Source of the DNA: Clostridia bacterium
Lineage (GTDB): Bacteria; Bacillota; Clostridia; Oscillospirales; Acutalibacteraceae
Reading direction: 5' to 3'
Assembly (NCBI GenBank): GCA_017631795.1
Contig: JAGBSO010000029.1
Location: forward strand, 1 to 64,000
Length of the DNA stretch: 64,000 nt
A program made the translations under genes and the position numbers. The notes beneath the pieces were generated by a model. That model did not search any database. It was not told the DNA's origin and worked only from the letters and a program-made list of their open reading frames with translations. This document shows, piece by piece, positions 24,616-33,077 of this stretch (position 1 is the first letter of the stretch; each line of letters starts with the position of its first letter).

Positions 24616-25755
24616 TCACCAACTGTCAAACAGACTCAGAAGTCTGTCCAATATATTTTCTTTTTCCTCTTTTTCCTCTTTTTCCTTGGCAGCAACATCC
24701 GTTTCTGCTGTCAACGGAACTGTTTTTATGAGTTTTTCACCGTTATAATACTCGGCAAACCCGATTTTTTCACCTTTTTTTACAGGTGCATATAAAAATT
24801 TTTCAAGATATACTTTTCTTGTGATATTGCAGTCTTCGTCTTTAAGAAAATTTACGGAAACAGTATTACTTTCAACACCAACCAGATTTTCAGTACCACC
24901 GACAACTCTTACACTGTAACGGGAATAGTCATCGTCTGCACGGATTGAATCAACGCATGAAAAACCGTAATCGAGCATTTTTCTGTGGTCATTCCAGTCA
25001 TCACCCGCATTAAGAGTGACTGCAATCAGTATTATACCGTTTCTTTCAGCAGCACTGACAAGACATCTGCCGCTTTTCTTTGTAAAGCCTGTTTTAATTC
25101 CGATACAGCCGTCATACTCACTGAGAAGCCTGTTATGATTATAAAGTGTTACACTTTTGTCCGTATCGATGAATGATATTTTCCTGCTTGTTTCTTTACT
25201 GACAGAATAAAAATCCCTGTCAAGAAGAGCTTCTGACGCAAGTAATGCCATGTCATAAGCTGTTGTGTAATGATTTTCGTCATCAAGTCCTGACGGAGTC
25301 ACAAATGACGTATTTTTCATGCCGATTTCAGCGGCTCTTTTATTCATCATTTCTGCAAAACCTTCAAAACTTCCGCCAAGTGCAATTGCAACGGAATTTG
25401 CTGCATCGTTACCCGATTCGAGCATCATGCAGTAAACAAGGTCACGCAGAGTGACTTTATCGCCTTCACAAAGACCAGAAGAAGACCCCTCAACATTCAC
25501 CATTTCTGCTGTTATTTCAACAACTCTGTCGGGAGTGCATTCTTCCAGTGCGATTAGAGATGTCATGATTTTTGTGGTACTTGCCATTGAAAGCTGCGAT
25601 GTCGGATTTTTTCCGAACAATACAGTTTCATATTCGGGATAATACAATACTGCACTAACAGCAGACAAGTCACCGCTTTCAAGACAAAATGCCTGAAAAC
25701 CTGACAGCACTGTCATTACTGCGACTGATATAAATATAATTATTCTTTTCAGCAT
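24616..25755 (-). CDS. D-alanyl-D-alanine carboxypeptidase (DacF-like PBP)
   Basis: A secreted penicillin-binding protein that trims the terminal D-Ala of peptidoglycan stem peptides. The 379-residue product has a signal peptide (1-25), the SxxK active site STTK near 60, SGN near 118 in MMLESGNDAANS, and KTG in IGIKTGFTKKSGRC. A PBP5-type C-terminal domain follows (about 275-350), ending in an acidic/lysine-rich linker and an amphipathic RLLSLFDSW helix that likely ties it to the membrane. It lies between ytfJ and rluB, near sporulation genes, so DacF or DacB function is possible. A hairpin covers the region before its start. Confidence 0.92.
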   Translation of the reverse strand: MLKRIIIFISVAVMTVLSGFQAFCLESGDLSAVSAVLYYPEYETVLFGKNPTSQLSMASTTKIMTSLIALEECTPDRVVEITAEMVNVEGSSSGLCEGDKVTLRDLVYCMMLESGNDAANSVAIALGGSFEGFAEMMNKRAAEIGMKNTSFVTPSGLDDENHYTTAYDMALLASEALLDRDFYSVSKETSRKISFIDTDKSVTLYNHNRLLSEYDGCIGIKTGFTKKSGRCLVSAAERNGIILIAVTLNAGDDWNDHRKMLDYGFSCVDSIRADDDYSRYSVRVVGGTENLVGVESNTVSVNFLKDEDCNITRKVYLEKFLYAPVKKGEKIGFAEYYNGEKLIKTVPLTAETDVAAKEKEEKEEKENILDRLLSLFDSW

Positions 25756-25763
25756 ACCAACCA

Positions 25764-25790
25764 CCGCCTACATAAAACTTATGTAAGCGG
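25764..25790 (-). promoter_or_regulatory. Hairpin over the dacF-like gene's translation start region
   Basis: A 12-base inverted repeat with one mismatch, CCGCCTACATAA (25764-25775) and TTATGTAAGCGG (25779-25790), around AAC. On the message its 3' arm includes the GGCGG that serves as ribosome binding site 9 nt before the ATG, so it could mask it. There is no T-run, so it is a poor terminator for ytfJ. Confidence 0.5.
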
Positions 25791-25821
25791 CGATGTGTTT
25801 TAGTACAGGTAATATACTGAA

Positions 25822-26244
25822 TTATTCTGTTTCTACGATTGTTTCAACAGCAGGTTCTGCATTGCTTGCTGCAGCCTGTTTCTGTCTGTCAACAAAGTTA
25901 GTAACTTTATCAAACATTTCAGGAATAAGGTTGACAGCTCTTTCAGCAGCATTATCTGATGCTGTGATGTGCTTGATTGTAACTTCACCCTTGTTGCATA
26001 CAAGGAATGCAACGGGGTTGATTGTGATACCGGCACCACCGCCGCCACCGAAAAGTTCAACGTTATTCTTTGACGGGAAATCTGAACCGCCTGATGCAAA
26101 ACCGTATGTAACCTTTGAAATGGGAATGATTGTGATGTCTGCACTTACCTGAATAGGCTCACCTACGATTGTGCTGACGTCTACAAGGTCACGTACTCTT
26201 TCGATTGTTGTTGCAAGAATTTTTTCTGCTGACTGATTTTTCAT
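25822..26244 (-). CDS. ytfJ: Sporulation protein YtfJ/GerW family
   Basis: The 140-residue protein matches GerW (YtfJ), needed in Bacillus for spore germination by some nutrients. Typical features: EKILATTIERVRDLVDVSTIVGEPI at the start, ITIIPISKVTYGFASGG, a glycine run (ELFGGGGGAGITINPVAFLV) and a C-terminal Ala/Glu tail. It overlaps by one base with the DUF2953 gene upstream, the same pairing as ytfI-ytfJ in B. subtilis. Confidence 0.93.
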   Translation of the reverse strand: MKNQSAEKILATTIERVRDLVDVSTIVGEPIQVSADITIIPISKVTYGFASGGSDFPSKNNVELFGGGGGAGITINPVAFLVCNKGEVTIKHITASDNAAERAVNLIPEMFDKVTNFVDRQKQAAASNAEPAVETIVETE

Positions 26245-26981
26245 TATTGTGCACCACTCTCTATAGTATTTGTTTCGTTTATTTTTTCTGTTTCCTGCTG
26301 ATTACCGTCTGTATTCTGTGAATCAGAAGGATTCTTAGATTTCATACCTTTTATTACCCTGATACCAACGCCGAATATTGCACCGAATGCAAACATCAGC
26401 ACTGCATTTATCAGTTTCCTCGGATTCAGAGAAATTTCCATTGAAAAAGCCAATCTGGTTCCGGGATTTGCGATAAAGTCAGGTTCAACATTTATGCTGT
26501 ATTTTTTTACATTGCAATTTGCACACACAGCACCTGTTACAGGAAAAACCCTGCGACACATTTTTCCGTATTCCTCTGCAGTCTGAGCTGCATCTGCTTT
26601 TGTAACCTCAACATCAAGAAACATTTCATCAATAACAAAAGAATTTACAAAACGACGTCCGAATTTATCAATGATGGCAAGAAGTTTGCCGAGGATTTCA
26701 AGAATACCCTTAAGCTGTTCGTTTTCATACAACGTTGCCAACGGATTCGGTCCTTTTTGCTTCTGTGTTTCTTCTTTTTCAGGAGTTTCTTCCTTTTCGG
26801 GAGGCTTTTCCTTTTTCGGTTTAGGTTTCTTTTCGGGAGCAGGAAGTATGGGGATTTTTACAAAAGCCCATTTTGCATAAGCTGTCAATTCCTTTTCATA
26901 TTCAACATGAATATGTGCTCTTATGTTCAGAATAAGTGCAAACAGAAGCACTATTCCAATTAATATGTAAAGAACAATCAA
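26244..26981 (-). CDS. DUF2953 protein (YtfI-like)
   Basis: The 245-residue protein has one N-terminal membrane helix (about 2-20), then a stretch rich in Lys, Pro and Glu (EKKPKPKKEKPPEKEETPEKEE), and a domain like DUF2953 (about 95-215) with EVTKADAAQTAEEYGKM and a second hydrophobic segment (about 196-214). In Bacillus ytfI precedes ytfJ and is expressed for sporulation; the same pair occurs here. The biochemical role is unknown. Confidence 0.8.
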   Translation of the reverse strand: MIVLYILIGIVLLFALILNIRAHIHVEYEKELTAYAKWAFVKIPILPAPEKKPKPKKEKPPEKEETPEKEETQKQKGPNPLATLYENEQLKGILEILGKLLAIIDKFGRRFVNSFVIDEMFLDVEVTKADAAQTAEEYGKMCRRVFPVTGAVCANCNVKKYSINVEPDFIANPGTRLAFSMEISLNPRKLINAVLMFAFGAIFGVGIRVIKGMKSKNPSDSQNTDGNQQETEKINETNTIESGAQ

Positions 26982-27010
26982 AGCATCGCCTCCTTATATT
27001 TTATACAATA

Positions 27011-27586
27011 TTAAATAAGTGACATCTGACCGTCTACTTCTTCGCTGTCACTTGTGCCGGCACTTCCTGTCTTTTCCGGAAGTTCAGGCAACTCATCGAG
27101 AGATGAAATCTCAAAGCATCTGAGAAAATTATCCGTTGTACAGTATAGCAGAGGTCTGCCGGGCAAGTCAAGTCTTCCGTGCTCTTCTATCAGATTTCTC
27201 TGACAAAGTGTTGCGATAACACCTGAGCAGTCAACACCTCGTACCTGTTCGATAAAAGCTTTTGTTACGGGCTGATTGTAAGCCACAATAGCAAGAACTT
27301 CAAATGCCGCTGAAGACAACGGTGTATTTTTTTTCATACTCAGAACAGCTCTGATTTCAGGAGCAAATTCCTCTTTTGTTGCAAACTGATACTTTCCTGC
27401 AAGATTCAGAAGCTCAATACCGTGGGTATCTTTTTTATATTCTTCCATCATCTCGGAAAGACAGTTTTCTATCGATTCCTTATCAACCAGAAGCGTTTTT
27501 GCAGTTTTTTCTATATCGAGAGGTTCTCCCGATGCAAACAGAACAGCTTCCAGGACTGATTTCAATTTCTGCTTATCCGTTTTCAT
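27011..27586 (-). CDS. scpB: Segregation and condensation protein ScpB
   Basis: ScpB is the winged-helix (kite) subunit of the SMC-ScpAB condensin. The 191-residue protein has KSVLEAVLFASGEPLDIEKTAK, ALSMKKNTPLSSAAFEVLAIVAYNQPVTKAFIEQVRGVDCSGVI and GRPLLYCTTDNFLRCFEISSLDELPEL, all typical. The ATG at 27586 follows GAGGAGG and lies inside the scpA 3' end (14-base overlap), so the two subunits are co-translated. The longer frame further into scpA is unlikely. Confidence 0.96.
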   Translation of the reverse strand: MKTDKQKLKSVLEAVLFASGEPLDIEKTAKTLLVDKESIENCLSEMMEEYKKDTHGIELLNLAGKYQFATKEEFAPEIRAVLSMKKNTPLSSAAFEVLAIVAYNQPVTKAFIEQVRGVDCSGVIATLCQRNLIEEHGRLDLPGRPLLYCTTDNFLRCFEISSLDELPELPEKTGSAGTSDSEEVDGQMSLI

Positions 27587-28304
27587 CAGCCTCCTCTTCT
27601 TCATTAAAATCAATTTCTATACTTAAGTTTTCAAGTTCTCCCGTAAGCAGGATTCTCTTATTTTTAGCCATTTCAAGAATCGCAAGAAACGATGCAACAA
27701 GCTCACTTCTGCTTTTTGCCATTGAGAAAATATCAAAAACTTTTATTTTTCCCGTTTTCATAACTACGGAATAGATATTATCTATCTTAACAGACACTGA
27801 AACTACGGCTTTTTCAACAATTTCCTTGAATGAATCCTCAGGCGGAGGTAAATTCTTAAGCTTTTTACCTGCCGCATTTATATATGCCGTGTAAAGTTCA
27901 AGTGCATCATGAAGTCTTGAATATGTAAGATCTGCTTCAACTTCTGTGGGCAGACGGACAATTTTATCCGCACCGCCTGATTGATCAGAAAGCTTTTTTG
28001 CCATGATCTTACAGGTCTGATACTCTATGAGTTCTCCCGTAAGCTCTTTTTTCAGATTCTCAGCTTCTTCATACACAGGCAGAAGCGACACTGTTTTTAT
28101 ATAAACAAGTCTTGCTGCCATTTCAAGAAATTCGCTGGCAATTTCCATGTTTTCTTCCTGCATCATCTGAACGTATGCAATATACTGTTCCACAAGCTCA
28201 AAAATCGGAATATCGTTGATATTGAGCTTATGCTTTGAAATCAGATGCAGAAGTAAATCAAGAGGTCCTTCAAAAACCTCGGTTTTATATTGCGGTTTTT
28301 CCAT
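27573..28304 (-). CDS. scpA: Segregation and condensation protein ScpA
   Basis: ScpA is the kleisin that bridges SMC heads. The 243-residue protein begins with the family signature YKTEVFEGPLDLLLHLISKHKLNINDIPI and holds EFLEMAARLVYIKTVSLLP; the C-terminal winged helix (about 165-235) binds the SMC cap. It overlaps scpB. The M50 protease gene precedes it by two bases. Confidence 0.97.
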   Translation of the reverse strand: MEKPQYKTEVFEGPLDLLLHLISKHKLNINDIPIFELVEQYIAYVQMMQEENMEIASEFLEMAARLVYIKTVSLLPVYEEAENLKKELTGELIEYQTCKIMAKKLSDQSGGADKIVRLPTEVEADLTYSRLHDALELYTAYINAAGKKLKNLPPPEDSFKEIVEKAVVSVSVKIDNIYSVVMKTGKIKVFDIFSMAKSRSELVASFLAILEMAKNKRILLTGELENLSIEIDFNEEEEADENG

Positions 28305-28306
28305 AA

Positions 28307-29005
28307 TTAAATCAATCCCAGAAGTGTGAACGGTAATTTTGCGATAAAGTCAAAGCCCACTGTCACGAGTCCTGCAAGAAGTGACAAAGGTTTTGAAAGA
28401 ATGCCTGTCCAGAGAAGTACAAACATACCGATCATGATATATCTTTCATATTTCATGATTGTAAAATAATACTTTGACGGAATGAGCAGACTTGCTATTC
28501 TTGATCCGTCAAGAGGCGGAATGGGAAGAAGATTGAACACCGCCAGAGATATATTGATACTTGCTGCAAAACTGAAGAAACTTGCAAGCACTGTATAAAC
28601 ATTAGCAGGCATACTCACATTGACAGCAATAACATAAATAACTGTTTTCAGAAATGTGAAGATCAATGCCATTATAAGATTGGACACAGGACCTGCAAAT
28701 GCAACAAGTGCAAAGCTTTTTCTACCGTTTTTAAGATTACGCATGTTGACAGGAACGGGTCTTGCGTAACCGAAACCGACAAGAAGAATCATCAGTGCAC
28801 CTATAGGGTCTATATGTGCCATAGGTCTTAATGTAAGTCTTCCTGAAAGTCTGGGTGTATCGTCACCGAGTTTTACAGCCATCCATGCATGAGCATATTC
28901 ATGGATAGGTAATGTACAAAAAATTACGAACAGAATTGATGCAAGATTAATCATAAGAAGGGCATATTCACCTTCACGGATGTAATCCATAATATCAAAT
29001 AACAT
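28307..29005 (-). CDS. Site-2-protease-like M50 zinc metallopeptidase
   Basis: The 232-residue membrane protein has five to six hydrophobic segments, the zinc motif HEYAHAW (about 35-41) and the second metal motif NLLPIPPLDGSRI with the Asp ligand (about 164), as in the short site-2 protease family found next to scpA in many Firmicutes. The substrate is unknown. The ATG follows AAAGGAGG and overlaps the prmC 3' end by eleven bases. Confidence 0.92.
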   Translation of the reverse strand: MLFDIMDYIREGEYALLMINLASILFVIFCTLPIHEYAHAWMAVKLGDDTPRLSGRLTLRPMAHIDPIGALMILLVGFGYARPVPVNMRNLKNGRKSFALVAFAGPVSNLIMALIFTFLKTVIYVIAVNVSMPANVYTVLASFFSFAASINISLAVFNLLPIPPLDGSRIASLLIPSKYYFTIMKYERYIMIGMFVLLWTGILSKPLSLLAGLVTVGFDFIAKLPFTLLGLI

Positions 29006-29855
29006 CAGTTTTTCCTCCTTTTACAAAACGGCACACACCGTAAATATCATCACAACACTCTGTATAAAAAACAGAATCTGCAGAGTTATTTATAATTTCT
29101 GCTATTTTTTCAGGCTGACCTTCACCGCTCTCAAACATAAAGAAACCGCGGTCATTGAGATACGGAAGCCACTTTTCAGCAAGACAACGGTAAAAATCAA
29201 GTCCGTCACCTTCGCATACTATGGCATTTTCAGGCTCATAAAATATTTCAGTCTGCAGAGTTTCGAATTCTTCCCTTGTAACATAAGGCGGATTGCAAAG
29301 AATCACATCGGGTCTCGGAAGACTGCTTTTTTCAAAGCCGTCAAATATATTGAAAGGTACGATTTTTGCATTATCGGGCGCAATAATCTTTCTGTTACGA
29401 TCGGAACACTCAAGTGCATAAACCGAAATATCAGCAAGATACACTTTACAATCAGGATTATTGGCTGCAACTGAAAGTCCTATGCAACCGCTGCCTGCAC
29501 ATAAGTCAAAAACTACCTTATCTTTCTTGCCTTTGAGAAATCTGCAGGCTTCATCTGCAATCTGCTCTGTTTCATTTCTCGGAATCAGAACACCTTCACG
29601 GACAATGAACCTGAATCCGTAGAAATCCCATTCACCCAGTATGTACTGCAAAGGATAACCCGTTGATCTTTTTTCAATCAGTGATGAAAATTCGTTCAGT
29701 TTCTTTTCGCTGATTTCTGCACAGGGATTCATCAGAATATCCGTTCTGCCAAGACCTGTGACAAATTTAAAAATCTCATAGGCATCAACATCGGGAGCAT
29801 CTGATGTGACAAGTTTTTTTTCAGCTTCTTTCAGAAGTTTTTTTATATCAGTCAC
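28995..29855 (-). CDS. prmC: Release-factor glutamine methyltransferase PrmC
   Basis: PrmC methylates the GGQ glutamine of RF1 and RF2. The 286-residue enzyme has the N-terminal helical domain (YILGEWDFYGFRF, PRNETEQIAD) and the SAM site VFDLCAGSGCIGLSVA, with the active motif CNPPYV (NPPY). The start is taken as the GTG at 29855, which has GGAG nine bases upstream and overlaps the yqhQ stop; the longer frame lies in yqhQ. prmC normally follows prfA and yqhQ-like DUF1385 genes, which agrees with the context. Confidence 0.95.
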   Translation of the reverse strand: MTDIKKLLKEAEKKLVTSDAPDVDAYEIFKFVTGLGRTDILMNPCAEISEKKLNEFSSLIEKRSTGYPLQYILGEWDFYGFRFIVREGVLIPRNETEQIADEACRFLKGKKDKVVFDLCAGSGCIGLSVAANNPDCKVYLADISVYALECSDRNRKIIAPDNAKIVPFNIFDGFEKSSLPRPDVILCNPPYVTREEFETLQTEIFYEPENAIVCEGDGLDFYRCLAEKWLPYLNDRGFFMFESGEGQPEKIAEIINNSADSVFYTECCDDIYGVCRFVKGGKTDVI

Positions 29856-30888
29856 TCTGTGTTTCTCCGTCTGCCTGATTTTCGGGCATTCCCTCAGTAA
29901 CAGCCTTGAGAGCTGTGATACCGACTTCAATCATGCTGTCATCAGGCTCTTTTGTTGTGAGTCTCTGCATCCAGAGACCGGGAGCTGTAAGCACACGCAT
30001 GATTTTGTTGTCATGTTTGCCTGAGAATTTGAGAATTTCATAACCTATACCCATAACAAAAGGCATAATAAGGATTTTTATAATTGACCATGCCCATGCA
30101 ACATTGAGAATATGAACATCACCGATTTTAAGTTCGGGGAACATATTAAGAATGACTGCAAGAGCTGATGATGCAAGGATGCTTATAATAAGTATAATAA
30201 ACATGAAGCTTGTGCCACATCTGGGATGAAAACGTGAATATTTTCTGACATTTTCAACAGTGAGTTCTTCTCCTGCTTCATAACAGAAGATTGTTTTATG
30301 TTCTGCACCGTGATACATGAAAACGCGTTTTATATCTTTCATATTCGTAACGGCTGCAAGATAACCGATAAAGATTGCAATTCTGATGATGCCTTCAAAA
30401 AGCGGTCTCATTGCATGATTAAGCATAAATTCACCCAGTACATGAGTATCAAAAAGTGCAACGACCTTTGACGGTGCATATACAAACAATCCGAATGAAA
30501 GCACAATACCAAGCACCATTGCAAGTCCTGATATAAAAGACATCATTTTGGGACCGAAGTGGTCAACAAGCCACTTATCAAGCTTTGACATCTCTTCTTC
30601 TGACTCTTCAAGCTCAAGCTGACCTGAAAGCTCAGCAGACTCCATAAGACACTTATAGCCGAGAATCATTGATTCGATAAAATTAACAATACCTCTGACA
30701 ACGGGAATACCGAGAATTTTCACCTTATCACGGGCATGTTTGAATTCTTTGGGAACGGTTATGATTGTACCGTCTGTTTTTCTTACAGACATCGCTGCAC
30801 CTTCAGGTCCGTTCATCATTATACCTTCCATAAGAGCCTGACCGCCGGCTTTACCGAGTCTGGGATTTATTTCTTTATTTTCTGCCAT
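29848..30888 (-). CDS. DUF1385 membrane protein (YqhQ-like)
   Basis: The 346-residue protein begins with a hydrophilic part containing GKAGGQALMEGIMMNGPEGAAMSVRK, the DUF1385 signature, and has about five membrane helices (near 115-140, 145-200, 225-285). MYHGAEHKTIFCYEAGEELTVENVRKYSRFHPRCGTSF is also conserved in this family. Its role is unknown. It is the usual upstream neighbour of prmC in clostridia. Overlap with prmC points to a common message. Confidence 0.9.
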   Translation of the reverse strand: MAENKEINPRLGKAGGQALMEGIMMNGPEGAAMSVRKTDGTIITVPKEFKHARDKVKILGIPVVRGIVNFIESMILGYKCLMESAELSGQLELEESEEEMSKLDKWLVDHFGPKMMSFISGLAMVLGIVLSFGLFVYAPSKVVALFDTHVLGEFMLNHAMRPLFEGIIRIAIFIGYLAAVTNMKDIKRVFMYHGAEHKTIFCYEAGEELTVENVRKYSRFHPRCGTSFMFIILIISILASSALAVILNMFPELKIGDVHILNVAWAWSIIKILIMPFVMGIGYEILKFSGKHDNKIMRVLTAPGLWMQRLTTKEPDDSMIEVGITALKAVTEGMPENQADGETQSD

Positions 30889-30908
30889 CTTAAATCATAA
30901 TCCTTTCA

Positions 30909-32330
30909 TTATATATTAATTGTATCATCAATGGGTAAAAAGATTGTGACAACAGTTCCTTTACCCTGTGTACTTGCTATGTCAAGTTTACCGTTATGCA
31001 GTTTGATAATTTCATCAACAACTGCAAGACCGATTCCCGAACCTCTTACAGACATATTTGCCTTATAGAATTTTTCGGTTATATGAGGGAGATCCTCTTT
31101 TGAAATTCCGCAGCCTGTATCTGCTATGGAAACGACCAGATCACCGCCGCATCTTTCTGCAAATATTGCTACTCTTCCGCCGCTCTGGGTGTATTTGAAT
31201 GCATTGTCAAGAATATTTGCAAAAACCTGTTTGATAAGATTTCTGTCTGCAGACATCGGAGCTGTGATATCAGGAATGCTGTATACAAGAGTTATTCCTT
31301 CTCGTTTTGCACGGTCTCTGAACACCTCAACTGCAGAATCAAGCTCGTGAACAATATCGACAGGCTCTGCACGCATAGTCATTCTGCCGCTCTGCATTTT
31401 TGAAAAATCAAGAAGATCTTCAACGATATTGTAAAGTCTGTCAGTTTCACTGATTATAACATCAATGCCTTTTGCCGTCATTTCAGCATCATCAAAATCC
31501 CTTATTGTTTCTGCCCAGCCTTTTATTGCAGTAAGAGGAGTTCTGAGCTCATGAGATACTGTAGAAATAAAGTCATTTTTGACTTTATCAGATCTTGCAA
31601 TCTCTTCAGACATATAGTTGACTGTATCACAAAGTTCGCTTATTTCATCGTTGCTGTTACTGCTTTCAACTCTTGCGTTAAAATCACCTTTTGCAATCAG
31701 TTTTGCCGTTTCATTTATCCTGCCCACAGGACGGACGATTGAACGGACAAAGAACAGACCTGAAACTGCAACAAGTGCAAGAGCTATAATACACAGGAAC
31801 ATTATAAATAATGTATATACAACATGCTGTCTGTCAAGGTCTTCAAGAGAAACTATCAGTCTGACAGCACCTGCCAAAGAACCGTCTGAATCAGTAATAA
31901 TAAATGCTTTTGCAAGTATTTTTTCACCACGACTGTTACGGCCTGTCCATGTACCCGTACCTGTTTCTGCAACCTTTGCACTGTCAAAATCAGGCATTAC
32001 AGTAGAATCATCAACAGAGAAACCTGCCGATGAAACAAGCACATTTCCGCCTTTATCCACAACCCAGACATCCATCAGATAGCTGTATCCGAAGCTTTCT
32101 GCAAATTCTCTTGCACCTTCAGCAAACAGGTTACTGTCTGAATTGACATAATTATTGAAAAAAGTCTGAACGGCTGTTTTCTGCACCTTTGAATCTATTG
32201 TGGATTCAGCCATTTCGTAATAATAGCTTTTGATAAATACGGACGCACTGACATTGACAACAACAAGGATAATCAGAATAACACTCAGTGTGTTCATTAT
32301 CCATCGTCTTGTTATACCGCCCGTACGCAT
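30909..32330 (-). CDS. Membrane sensor histidine kinase
   Basis: A 473-residue kinase with two membrane helices (about 13-33 and 178-200) bracketing an extracellular sensor region of about 145 residues, a HAMP domain (about 198-250), a HisKA dimerisation domain with VSHELRTPLTAIKGW (His the phosphorylated residue, about 266) and an HATPase domain with NAFKYTQ, DTGCGI and SGIGLAVV. It follows the response regulator gene by 25 bases and surely partners it. The signal is unknown. The architecture is close to PhoR/ResE-type kinases. Confidence 0.92.
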   Translation of the reverse strand: MRTGGITRRWIMNTLSVILIILVVVNVSASVFIKSYYYEMAESTIDSKVQKTAVQTFFNNYVNSDSNLFAEGAREFAESFGYSYLMDVWVVDKGGNVLVSSAGFSVDDSTVMPDFDSAKVAETGTGTWTGRNSRGEKILAKAFIITDSDGSLAGAVRLIVSLEDLDRQHVVYTLFIMFLCIIALALVAVSGLFFVRSIVRPVGRINETAKLIAKGDFNARVESSNSNDEISELCDTVNYMSEEIARSDKVKNDFISTVSHELRTPLTAIKGWAETIRDFDDAEMTAKGIDVIISETDRLYNIVEDLLDFSKMQSGRMTMRAEPVDIVHELDSAVEVFRDRAKREGITLVYSIPDITAPMSADRNLIKQVFANILDNAFKYTQSGGRVAIFAERCGGDLVVSIADTGCGISKEDLPHITEKFYKANMSVRGSGIGLAVVDEIIKLHNGKLDIASTQGKGTVVTIFLPIDDTINI

Positions 32331-32354
32331 ACCGTATTCCTCCTTTTTATTCTT

Positions 32355-33062
32355 TTAAGGGATCCATTTATAACCCATTCCCCAGACAGTTGTAAGATGT
32401 TCGGGGTTTGAAGAATCATCTTCAATCTTCATTCTGAGACGTCTTATATTAACGTCAACAACTTTTTCATCACCAAAATACGCATCGCCCCAAACATAAC
32501 TGAGGATATCCAATCTTGACAACGATGCACCGGGATTGCTCATAAAATATTCCATTATCTGGAATTCAACCTGTGTAAGCTCAATGTTTTCATCATTCTT
32601 AAGAAGTGTTCTGTTCCTGAGATTCAGAGAAAACTCTCCGCTTACCACAACATCACCGGTATTATTCTTCTGGTCTGCAAGTTCTTTATTTACAGACACA
32701 CGTCTGTAAACAGCATCAACACGCGCCATAAGCTCTGATGGTGAAAACGGTTTGATAACATAGTCATCAGCACCCACAAGCAGACCTGTTACTTTATCCA
32801 TTTCCTGAGACTTTGCAGTCAGCATGATAATTCCTATTGTGCTGCTCTTTTGTCTTAAATATTTACACACTTCAAGACCATCCATCTCAGGCATCATTAT
32901 ATCAAGCAGAGCAATATCAAAATCGCCTGCACATTCATCATATTTTTCAACAGCTTCCCTGCCGTTGCATGCTTCTGTGACATCATATCCGCTGCGTTTA
33001 AGATTGATAACAATAAACTCTCTGATTGCGGTTTCATCTTCAGCAATCAAAATTCGTTTCAT
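32355..33062 (-). CDS. OmpR/PhoB-family response regulator
   Basis: The 235-residue protein has a receiver domain (1-120; acidic pocket EDE near 8, phospho-acceptor Asp in LLDIMMPEMDG at about 54, Lys in VIKPF) and a winged-helix DNA-binding domain (about 140-233) with VDVNIRRLRMKIED and TVWGMGYKWIP. It lies directly between the sensor kinase and a secreted lipoprotein gene. Targets are unknown. Confidence 0.94.
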   Translation of the reverse strand: MKRILIAEDETAIREFIVINLKRSGYDVTEACNGREAVEKYDECAGDFDIALLDIMMPEMDGLEVCKYLRQKSSTIGIIMLTAKSQEMDKVTGLLVGADDYVIKPFSPSELMARVDAVYRRVSVNKELADQKNNTGDVVVSGEFSLNLRNRTLLKNDENIELTQVEFQIMEYFMSNPGASLSRLDILSYVWGDAYFGDEKVVDVNIRRLRMKIEDDSSNPEHLTTVWGMGYKWIP

Positions 33063-33077
33063 TCAAAAAACTCCCTG

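Noticed and set aside
24640-24720. Tandem repeat TTTTTCCTCTTT in the dacF-like gene
   Set aside because: It encodes a lysine/glutamate-rich linker (KEKEEKEEKEN) in frame and is explained by protein composition.
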